The notes under the pieces were generated by a model. The model had not been told where the DNA came from, did not search any database, and was given only the letters and a program-made list of their open reading frames with translations. A stretch of 64,000 nucleotides of DNA from Candidatus Bathyarchaeota archaeon (lineage in GTDB: Archaea; Thermoproteota; Bathyarchaeia; Bathyarchaeales; UBA233), in contig SMYP01000181.1 of assembly GCA_007050895.1 (NCBI GenBank), positions 1 to 64,000 on the forward strand, written 5' to 3'. This document shows positions 54,366 through 61,780 of this stretch, piece after piece. The position numbers and the translations under genes were made by a program. Numbering within the stretch: position 1 is the stretch's first letter; every line of letters begins with the position of its first letter.

Positions 54366-55013
54366 GTGCCCATCTGGAGGAAGCACCCGAAGGCCCCGTT
54401 GAAGACCGAGGTGGAGTACCAGCCCCGGTCCGTGAAGGAGCTCCTGGTGGAGATGAAGGACAGCTCCGAGCTCATCGTGGACCTGGCCTACTCCGCCGTC
54501 ATCTTCGACAGCGACGACTTCCTCGAGCAGGTGCTGGAGCTGGAGGAACGTCTGGACCAGCTCCTGTACCAGACCCGCATCCAGATCATGATGGCCACCA
54601 GGACCCGCGAGGATTCCGAGGAGCTCATAGGCATCCTCCAGGTGGCCTCCGCCGCCGAGCAGATCGGCAACGCCGCCGAGGAGATCGCCCGCCTGGTGGA
54701 GGAGGAGGTGGAGTACCGGCCCTTCCTCCCCTTCGTGATGAGGGAGGCCGACGAGACCATCGGCAGCTCCCGCATAGCCGAGGGCTCCGAGTTCGTGGAC
54801 ATGACGCTGCGTGCCATCGGGCTGGAGTCGGCATGGGGGGTCCGGATCATAGCCTTCAAGCGCAACCGCAGGTGGCGCTACGAGGTCAGGGAGGAACAGA
54901 CCTTCAAGCCGGGCGACCTGCTGGTCTTCCGTGGCACGGGGGAGGGCGTCGACTTCTTCCGCAGGGTGGCCGAGGGGAAGGCCACCATCAGGGAGGTGAT
55001 GGAGGATGGATGA
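54366..55013 (+). CDS. PhoU-TrkA_C domain protein, first copy (COG3273-like)
   Basis: 215 residues. A PhoU-like helical domain (about 20-120), with the SVKELLVEMKDSSELIVDLAYSA pattern, is followed by a TrkA_C (RCK_C) ligand-binding domain (about 135-205). The GTG start 54366 follows GGTGAGGT. It overlaps the following paralogue by eight bases. PhoU-TrkA_C proteins are conserved neighbours of MgtE/SLC41-type permeases, where they probably sense a nucleotide or ion and gate the permease. Confidence 0.85.
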   Translation: MPIWRKHPKAPLKTEVEYQPRSVKELLVEMKDSSELIVDLAYSAVIFDSDDFLEQVLELEERLDQLLYQTRIQIMMATRTREDSEELIGILQVASAAEQIGNAAEEIARLVEEEVEYRPFLPFVMREADETIGSSRIAEGSEFVDMTLRAIGLESAWGVRIIAFKRNRRWRYEVREEQTFKPGDLLVFRGTGEGVDFFRRVAEGKATIREVMEDG

Positions 55014-55620
55014 GACCGAGAAGCTCCTCCTGCAGGTCAAGGACACCTCCGAGATCATGCTGGACCTGGCCTACTCCTCCCTCATCTTCTCCGACCGGGA
55101 GATCGCCGACGAGGTCCTGCTGCTGGCGGACTACGTGAAGGAGCTGAACAGCCAGCTGGAGGAGATCGTCATCGAGCGGGTCTCGCGGGACAAGGACCTG
55201 AACAGGGCCATCACGTACATCCGGCTCTCCCGCGCCATGGAGGACATCGCGGACTCGGCGGAGAAGATAGCCGACGTAGTCCTCCGGGACATCAAGGTCC
55301 ATCCCGTCCTGGCCGAGTCCATCCTCGAGTCGGGGACCTCGATCGCCCGGGAGGTCATCGCGCCCGGGTCCGTGCTGGCGGGGACCCGCCTGCGCGAGAC
55401 GTCCCTGGCCACCGACACGGGCTGGTTCGTCATCGTCGTAAAGAGGGGCCAGAAGTGGATCATCGGGCCCGACGGCGAGGCGGTGCTCGAGCCCGGGGAC
55501 ACCATCTTCGCCAGGGGTCCCCTGGAGTCCCGGGGCCACCTCTGCAGGCTCTGCCGCGGGAGGACGCAGCAGGTCCAGTTCGTGCCCGACCCCAGCGGCG
55601 AGCCAGACCTGCGGTGCTAG
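55006..55620 (+). CDS. PhoU-TrkA_C domain protein, second copy
   Basis: 204 residues. The same domain order as the preceding gene: PhoU-like helices (about 1-95) with MLDLAYSSLIFSD, then a TrkA_C domain (about 105-185) with ETSLATDTGWFVIVVKRG. The tail has three Cys near residues 177-204. ATG 55006 overlaps the first copy by eight bases, so the two are coupled and may form a heterodimer. Its end overlaps the convergent permease gene by four bases. Confidence 0.85.
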   Translation: MDETEKLLLQVKDTSEIMLDLAYSSLIFSDREIADEVLLLADYVKELNSQLEEIVIERVSRDKDLNRAITYIRLSRAMEDIADSAEKIADVVLRDIKVHPVLAESILESGTSIAREVIAPGSVLAGTRLRETSLATDTGWFVIVVKRGQKWIIGPDGEAVLEPGDTIFARGPLESRGHLCRLCRGRTQQVQFVPDPSGEPDLRC

Positions 55621-56951
55621 AGGGCGGGGACCGTCTCCAGCACGAACGCCATGAACAGGACTATGAGCAGGGCCGTTCCCAGGGCGTCCATGGTGGAGGT
55701 GATGATGGGGATGACCACGTTGTCGGGGTCGTCGCCCCTCCTGAAGGTGTACGCGGTGACCTGGTAGGCGGCCAGGCTGGTGGCCGCCGTGATGGCCAAT
55801 CCACCTGCCAGGGATATGACCATCAAGGTCCACAACCCCGGCGAGCCCACTTCGATGGCTACGGCGGTGCCATGCACCAGGAGTCCCAGGGCCCCGAAGG
55901 TCAGCACGGAGAGTAGCAGGATTACCCCCAGGTTCTGGTAGACGAGCCGGTCGGGCCTGCCCCTCATGGTGATGAGGCCCAGGTGGGCCGCCGAGCTGAG
56001 CCGGGAGGCCAGGATGGCGCCCAGGTTGCCCGCCACGGCGACGAATGGCGGGATCAGGATAAGGATGGTGGGATTCTCCACCAGCTCCTCCACCCTGGTC
56101 TCCAGCATGATGGCGGGAACGAGCACGATGAACAGCACGACGATGAGCACGGGTATGCTGGCCGCCAGCACGGTGTTGGCTCGGGCGTGCTCACCCCTCA
56201 CCACGTGGGCCACGAGAGAGAACAGCGAGAACAACAGGACCATGAACAGGAGGTGGACCGTCCAGTTCGGCATCCAAACGATGAGGAGGGCCGAGCCCAG
56301 CAGCAGAGGGATGGAGACCAGGTCGGCCACCGCCGAGATGACGGGGGCGGTCACGTTGTCCGGGTCCCAACCTCGCTTGTGGGCGGAGATGGCCACCTGG
56401 ACCGTCACCACCAGCTCGATGGCCCCTGCCATGAGCGCCCCCAGCATCGCTGTCACCGTCAGGTCCACCAGGCCCACGGTGGGGATGCCCAACACGATGG
56501 CGGTCACCCTTCCAGCCATCGCCAGGAACAGGCTCCCCAGCAGGGTCTGGATCAGGACCACCAGCATCTCCTCGTGGAGGAGGTCGGAGCCGCGGGTGTT
56601 GACGGAGAGCTGGCCAGTGTGCAGGGCGGATCCCAGCCTCGCCCCCAGGGAGGCGAAGATGTTGCCACGCATGGCCAGGGCCCCGGGCACCAGAAGGGTG
56701 AGGCCGGGGAGGGCCAGGAGGGCCTCGCGCATCGAGCTGAACAGCACTCCGGCGGCCACCACGATGACGAGGCTCAGAAGGACGGCGACGAGGCTCTCGC
56801 GGATGAAGGACCTCAGTTCGAAGATGAAACCTGCACGCCTGCGGAACTCCGCTATCTGACGGCCCGCCCTAGCCCGGGCTCGGCGGGCGCGCTGGACCGC
56901 CCGCGACCTCGACTCGGCCACGCTCACGGCCAATGCTGCCGGGAGGTGCAT
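55617..56951 (-). CDS. MgtE/SLC41-type divalent cation permease, duplicated transport domain
   Basis: 444 residues with about ten membrane helices in two MgtE-like halves. Each half carries the DPDN motif: GWDPDNVTAPVISAVAD (about 195-213) and GDDPDNVVIPIITSTMD (about 410-427). The large cytosolic CBS domains of bacterial MgtE are absent. The N-terminus is Arg-rich. ATG 56951 is chosen because GAGAGGTG lies 6 bases before it; GTG 56960 would add three residues. Together with two PhoU-TrkA_C proteins it forms a complete transport and regulation set, probably for Mg2+ or another divalent cation. Confidence 0.87.
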   Translation of the reverse strand: MHLPAALAVSVAESRSRAVQRARRARARAGRQIAEFRRRAGFIFELRSFIRESLVAVLLSLVIVVAAGVLFSSMREALLALPGLTLLVPGALAMRGNIFASLGARLGSALHTGQLSVNTRGSDLLHEEMLVVLIQTLLGSLFLAMAGRVTAIVLGIPTVGLVDLTVTAMLGALMAGAIELVVTVQVAISAHKRGWDPDNVTAPVISAVADLVSIPLLLGSALLIVWMPNWTVHLLFMVLLFSLFSLVAHVVRGEHARANTVLAASIPVLIVVLFIVLVPAIMLETRVEELVENPTILILIPPFVAVAGNLGAILASRLSSAAHLGLITMRGRPDRLVYQNLGVILLLSVLTFGALGLLVHGTAVAIEVGSPGLWTLMVISLAGGLAITAATSLAAYQVTAYTFRRGDDPDNVVIPIITSTMDALGTALLIVLFMAFVLETVPAL

Positions 56952-56960
56952 GGGGAACAC

Positions 56961-57060
56961 CTCTCACCTCGGCGCCGGATCGGCGCCAGCCCCCCGGTGT
57001 GGGGGGCTCCCTTTCGCAAGGGTCCAAGTCACTGGATTGCTCCATTTGACCTCGTGACCG
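56961..57060 (-). promoter_or_regulatory. Structured leader RNA of the cation permease
   Basis: A TATA box (GCATAAAAG, minus strand, near 57075-57084) predicts a leader of about 100 bases. Read on the minus strand it contains consecutive stems: GGTCAC/GTGACT (57059-57054, 57032-57027) enclosing a 9-base bulge and TGGA-GCAA-TCCA (57044-57033); CCCTT-GCGA-AAGGG (57022-57009); AGCCCCCC/GGGGGGCT (57008-56988); GGCGCC/GGCGCC (56987-56971). Two loops are GNRA tetraloops, only on this strand. The ribosome binding site follows at once. It looks like a riboswitch or other cis-regulator; the ligand is unknown and the known Mg2+ M-box is not recognised. Confidence 0.55.
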
Positions 57061-57125
57061 GGTACGTCCTTCCCTCTTTTATGCATTGTGGGGTGGTTTC
57101 GCGCGCGGAGAAATGGGGACGCGAC

Positions 57126-57138
57126 AACCCTTATCACC
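57126..57138 (+). promoter_or_regulatory. TATA box of pyrF
   Basis: AACCCTTATCACC is centred about 27 bases before the ATG at 57160, fitting a leaderless mRNA. Confidence 0.6.
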
Positions 57139-57159
57139 CCGGTGGACCATTCCAGGCCG

Positions 57160-57804
57160 ATGCGCATCCACAACCGAGTGGTGCTGGCCCTGGACGACCT
57201 GACTGGGGACCGGGCCGTGGAGGTGGCCAGTGACCTGGCCCATGGCCTGGACGCCGTCAAGGTGGGCTACCCCCTGGTGCTGACCGAGGGGCTGGACGTG
57301 GTCTCCCGCCTGTCCCGGGTCGCCCCGGTGATCTGCGACTTCAAGGTGGCCGACATCCCCGCCGTGTCCGCGATGATCGTGCAGAGGGCCGTCGGGGCCG
57401 GTGCCGTGGGTGTCATCGTCCACGGGTTCGTGGGGCACGATTCCGTGAGACAGGCGGCCGACGCCGCAGGCGAGGCGGACGTCTTCGTGGTCACGGAGAT
57501 GAGCCACCCCGGCGCCCTGGACTACCTCCAGGACCGGGCCGAGGACATGGCCGCCATGGCCAGGAGGGAGGGCGCCACTGGCATCATCGCCCCGGCCACA
57601 CGCCCCGAGAGGGTGACCGCCCTCCGGGGCATCGTGGGGCCCGACATGCTCATCCTCTCGCCGGGGGTGGGGACCCAGGGCGGCTCGGCGGGCGCCACCG
57701 TCCGGGCGGGCGCTGACGCTGTCATCGTCGGTCGCTCCCTCTACAGGGCCGAGGACCCCCAGTCCGCGCTGGGCGCGCTGCTGGAGGACCTTTCCGGGGG
57801 TTGA
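57160..57804 (+). CDS. pyrF: Orotidine 5'-phosphate decarboxylase
   Basis: 214 residues, the size of archaeal enzymes. It makes UMP from OMP, the last step of pyrimidine synthesis. The catalytic DxKxxD array is complete: Asp60, Lys62 and Asp65 in CDFKVADIP. The first strand ALDD and the C-terminal phosphate-binding LSPGVGTQGG and GADAVIVGRSL are present. ATG 57160 is preferred because the reading upstream has no conserved residues and a TATA box is 27 bases away. Confidence 0.96.
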   Translation: MRIHNRVVLALDDLTGDRAVEVASDLAHGLDAVKVGYPLVLTEGLDVVSRLSRVAPVICDFKVADIPAVSAMIVQRAVGAGAVGVIVHGFVGHDSVRQAADAAGEADVFVVTEMSHPGALDYLQDRAEDMAAMARREGATGIIAPATRPERVTALRGIVGPDMLILSPGVGTQGGSAGATVRAGADAVIVGRSLYRAEDPQSALGALLEDLSGG

Positions 57805-57823
57805 GGCCCGACCGGCCGTGGGC

Positions 57824-60800
57824 TCACTCGCGCCGACCCGACCGGCGGGTGGACATGAGGGCGCCCACCGCGACCAGGGTCGCCAGGGCCACGAGGGCAC
57901 CTGGACCGGGCATGTTGAGGAAGCCGTCGTCCTCGTCGTTCCCTCCGGGCTTGCCGGGATTCACGGGCTCGTCAGGGCGCTCGGTCACGATGATCGAGCC
58001 GTTGACCTCGGTGGATGCCCCGGTGTCGTCGGTGACCGTGAGGGTCCAGGTGAAGGTGCCCGAGTCGGAGTACCTGTGGTAGGCCTCGCGGCCCTCGCCC
58101 TTCTTGCCGTCGCCGAAGTCCCACTCCCAGGTGGACAGGATGCCGTCGGCGTCGTAGGAACCGGTGGCGTCGTACCGCACGGTGGAGTTCTCCACCGCCG
58201 TGGCAGCCACATCGGCCTCCGCTACGGGAGGGCGGTTGATGACCAGCACGGTGACGTTGGTGGATGCGCTCCTCCCGTCGTCGTCCATCGCCGTCAGGCG
58301 GACGGTGAACACGCCGCTGGTGGTGTAGATGTGGGTCACGTTCCACCCGTTGGAACCGGCGCCGTCGCCGAAGTCCCAGAAGTAGCCCACCACCTTCCCG
58401 TCAGGGTCCAAGGTGCCCTCGGCGGTGAACTCCGCCGGGACGAGGGTGTCCACCTCCTCGGCCCCGAATATGGCGGGCATGGGAGGACGGTTGTCGACCT
58501 GGATGAACAGGGACCGGCTGTCGGTCCCGCCCATGTCGTCTGTGACGGTCAGCACGACCATGTAGATGCCGTTGTCGGTGTAGACGTGACTGAGGCGCGA
58601 GCCGTAGGCCACGGCACCGTCGCCCAGGATCCAGGTGTAGGTCTCCACCCTGCCGTCGGGGTCCGATGAACCGGTCCCGTCCAGCTGGACGGTCTCGCCG
58701 GAAATGAGATGGGTCTTGGACGCGGAGAGCACCGCGGTGGGCCTGCGGTTCAGGACCTCCACCTTGACGGAGACGCTGGAGGTCAGGCCGCCGTCGTCCT
58801 CCACGGTGAGGGTAACGGTGTAGGTCCCCACCTTGCCGTAGGCGTACTCGACGATGGGGCCCACCTTCTCGACGGACCCGTCGCCCATGTCCCACCGCCT
58901 GTCGACGATGTCGCCGTCCAGGTCGTAGGAGGTGGTGCTGTCGAGCTCCAGCTCCTCCCCGGACAGGACCCGGGTATTGCCCTGGATGCGTGCGACGGGT
59001 TGAACGTTGGAAACGGTCACCGTCATGTTGGAGGTGGTGCTGGCGCCGTCGTCGTCGGTCACCGTGAGCTCCACCAGGAAGTCGCCGTACGTGGGGAACG
59101 CGTGGGTGACCACGGGCCCGTTGGCGGTGCTACCGTCCCCGAAGTCCCAGTGGTAGAGCGAGATGGTCCCGTCGGTGTCGTACGATCCCCGGCCGTCGAG
59201 ACGCAGGGGGACGCCGGTCTGGGTGGCCATGTCCTCGCCGGCCACTGACACGGGGGCGCGGTTCGCCACCGTGACCTCGACGGTGCCGATGCCCTCGTCC
59301 CCGTCGTCGTCGGTGGCGATGAGGGTCACGGTGTACGTGCCGTCGTCGGCGAAGGAATGGGTGACGGTGGCGCCGAAGGCTGACGAGCCGTCGCCGAACC
59401 TCCACTGGTACCAGAGCACCTTCCCATCGGGGTCGGACGAGCCGGTGCCCACGAAGCTCACGGCCTCGTGGGTCTTCACGGAGGTCGGGTTGGCCTCCGC
59501 CTTCGCCAGCGGGGCGCGGTTCAGGACCTTTACCACCAGCTCCACGAAGGAGGAGGTGGAGTCCTGGTCGACCACGGTGAGCTTCACGGTGAACCGGCCG
59601 TCATCGGTGTACGCGTGGGTCACCACGGCGCCGGTGGCGGAGCCGCCGTCGCCGAAGGACCAGTAGTAGTTCGCGATCTGGTTCTCGGGGTCCGAGCTCT
59701 CCCTGCCGTCGAAGGTGACCGTGTCGCCGGTGTATATCGAGGTCGCGGTCACGTTGATGACGGCCAGGGGAGGCTGGTTCCGGACGGTTATCAGCACGCT
59801 GGTGGAGTTGATGCCACCGGTATCGTCCCGCACCGACAGGGTCGCGAGGTAGGTGCCGTACACAGCGTAGGTGTGGGACACCTGGGGACCGTACGCCCGC
59901 TGACCGTCGCCGAAGTTCCAGGTCCAGTTGACGATCTCGCCGTCAGGGTCGTAGGAACCGGTCCCGTTGAAGCGCACGGGCTTGGCCAGTGTGGTCTGCA
60001 TGGGCGAGGCCACCATGTGGGCCACCGGGGACCGGTTGAGCACGGTCACGTTGAAGGTGGTCTCGTTGGTGGCGCCGTCGTCGTCCCAGATCTTCAGGGT
60101 CGCCAGGTGGGCACCGGGGTTCTCCCAGACGTGGGTGGCGTTGGCGGTGCTGTAGACCAGCCCGTCACCCAGGTCCCAGAGGTACGACGCGATGTACCCG
60201 TCCAGGTCGTAGCAGTAGCTGCCGTCCAACAGCACGGCCTCTCCCGTCACGACCGTCAGGTCCGTGAACTCCACGTGGGGTGCGCGGTTGCCGACGACCA
60301 CGGTTATGGAAGTGATGCCGTAGGCACCACCGGTGTCGGTCACCGTGAGGGTGACGGTGTACGTCCCGTCGTCCTCGTAGCTGTGGCTGGTGGCCACCCC
60401 GGTGGAGCTATCGCCGTCCCCGAAGTCCCATGCGTAGGAGGCCAGGTTGCCGTCGGGGTCCGAGGAGGAGCTGGCGTTGAAGTTGACCGTCTCGAGGGTC
60501 AGCACGTATCCGCTGCTGGCCCGGGCGACGGCCACGGGAGCGGAGTTGCCCACGATGACCCTCGCCGTCTTGTAGGCGAGGGCACCGTCGTCGTCGACGA
60601 CCACCAGGGTGATGTTGTAGGAACCGTTGGAGCTGTACGCATGGGAGACCACCTTCCCGGAACCCGTGGTGGTGTCCCCGAATATCCAGGTGTAGCTGGC
60701 GATGGAACCGTCCACGTCGTAGGAGCCGCTGGCATCGAGCCCGATGCTCTCGCCGGCCACCACCATGGACCTGTTGACCACCATGTTGACCTTGGGGGCC

Positions 60801-61780
60801 TGGTTGAGCACCGTCACGTATATGGCGGTGGTGTCCGGCTCCCCGTCGTCGTCCCAGACGGTGAGGGAGACGCGGTACCTGCCGTCGTCGGGGTAGGTGA
60901 CGACCAGGGGCGAACCCCACATGACGGTGTCGTTGTGCAACGTCCAGCGGAACCTCACCACCTTGCCGTCGGTGTCGTAGGAGGAGTCCCCAGATATGGA
61001 CACGGGGGTCATGGTGTTGACGATGGCATCCTTGGCCACCGCGTACGGCAGCCGGTTGTAGATCCTGACGGTGATGGTGGCGCTCCCCACTCCGCCGTCG
61101 TTGTCGGTCACCACCAGGGTGATGTTGTAGTACTTTCCAGGCGACGGGGAGCCGTCGGTGTAGGTGTGGGAGACGTTCATGCCCTGGCCCACCTTGCCGT
61201 CACCGAAGTACCACAGGTACTTCTGCAGGGTCCCGTCCGAATCAGAGGACCCGGAGGCGGTGAAGGTGATGGCGGTGTTGGAGTAGGCGAACTCCTGGGA
61301 GGGGGTCGCCTTCGCCGTCGGGGGCAGGTTGACCGTCACGTCCTTGTCCGCGCTGTTGTCCGTCTCGTCGTCCTCGCTGACGACCCCGGTGGGATCGAGG
61401 ACGGCCCGCAGGGTGTGCTTGCCGCCAGAGGCTCCCGTCAGGTCCCAGGTGAAGGTCACCTTGCCACTCGCGGACGGGACGAGGCTGAAGGGGCCCTTGT
61501 TGCCTATGTCCACGGCTGCGGTCACGTCCTTGAGCTTGACGTAGAAGCCGGTGGCGTTGGCGTCGCCCTCGTTCGTGAAGGAGACGTCCACGTCGACCGT
61601 CGTGCCCTTCGTCGGCACTGTCACCTCGGGCACGATGTCCGAGGAGGCCACCGTGAGGTCGGGGGAGGCCCCGGCCGTCCCGGCGATGATGGCCACCGCC
61701 ACCAGGAACAGGGCCAGGCCAACGATGGCCAGGACCGGTGCCGGCAGCCTCCGCTTTCGGCTTTCCGGGCTTGCTGGCAT
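57824..61780 (-). CDS. Giant surface protein with 13 PKD domains
   Basis: 1318 residues. A signal peptide or anchor (about 15-38) and a CARDB domain (about 40-150) precede thirteen consecutive PKD units of about 85 residues. Each has a WxFGDG-type core and a TVTLTVTDDGG strand. One unit (the second) reads WTLHND and lacks the FGDG turn. The C-terminus has PGPG, a hydrophobic helix and an Arg-rich tail, a variant of the PGF sorting signal. ATG 61780 is directly next to the stop of the upstream gene. It probably forms a long stalk at the cell surface. Confidence 0.9.
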   Translation of the reverse strand: MPASPESRKRRLPAPVLAIVGLALFLVAVAIIAGTAGASPDLTVASSDIVPEVTVPTKGTTVDVDVSFTNEGDANATGFYVKLKDVTAAVDIGNKGPFSLVPSASGKVTFTWDLTGASGGKHTLRAVLDPTGVVSEDDETDNSADKDVTVNLPPTAKATPSQEFAYSNTAITFTASGSSDSDGTLQKYLWYFGDGKVGQGMNVSHTYTDGSPSPGKYYNITLVVTDNDGGVGSATITVRIYNRLPYAVAKDAIVNTMTPVSISGDSSYDTDGKVVRFRWTLHNDTVMWGSPLVVTYPDDGRYRVSLTVWDDDGEPDTTAIYVTVLNQAPKVNMVVNRSMVVAGESIGLDASGSYDVDGSIASYTWIFGDTTTGSGKVVSHAYSSNGSYNITLVVVDDDGALAYKTARVIVGNSAPVAVARASSGYVLTLETVNFNASSSSDPDGNLASYAWDFGDGDSSTGVATSHSYEDDGTYTVTLTVTDTGGAYGITSITVVVGNRAPHVEFTDLTVVTGEAVLLDGSYCYDLDGYIASYLWDLGDGLVYSTANATHVWENPGAHLATLKIWDDDGATNETTFNVTVLNRSPVAHMVASPMQTTLAKPVRFNGTGSYDPDGEIVNWTWNFGDGQRAYGPQVSHTYAVYGTYLATLSVRDDTGGINSTSVLITVRNQPPLAVINVTATSIYTGDTVTFDGRESSDPENQIANYYWSFGDGGSATGAVVTHAYTDDGRFTVKLTVVDQDSTSSFVELVVKVLNRAPLAKAEANPTSVKTHEAVSFVGTGSSDPDGKVLWYQWRFGDGSSAFGATVTHSFADDGTYTVTLIATDDDGDEGIGTVEVTVANRAPVSVAGEDMATQTGVPLRLDGRGSYDTDGTISLYHWDFGDGSTANGPVVTHAFPTYGDFLVELTVTDDDGASTTSNMTVTVSNVQPVARIQGNTRVLSGEELELDSTTSYDLDGDIVDRRWDMGDGSVEKVGPIVEYAYGKVGTYTVTLTVEDDGGLTSSVSVKVEVLNRRPTAVLSASKTHLISGETVQLDGTGSSDPDGRVETYTWILGDGAVAYGSRLSHVYTDNGIYMVVLTVTDDMGGTDSRSLFIQVDNRPPMPAIFGAEEVDTLVPAEFTAEGTLDPDGKVVGYFWDFGDGAGSNGWNVTHIYTTSGVFTVRLTAMDDDGRSASTNVTVLVINRPPVAEADVAATAVENSTVRYDATGSYDADGILSTWEWDFGDGKKGEGREAYHRYSDSGTFTWTLTVTDDTGASTEVNGSIIVTERPDEPVNPGKPGGNDEDDGFLNMPGPGALVALATLVAVGALMSTRRSGRRE

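Noticed and set aside
56961..57060. Known Mg2+ M-box or yybP-ykoY riboswitch
   Set aside because: The conserved cores of these bacterial elements are not seen, so the leader is listed as an unassigned structure.
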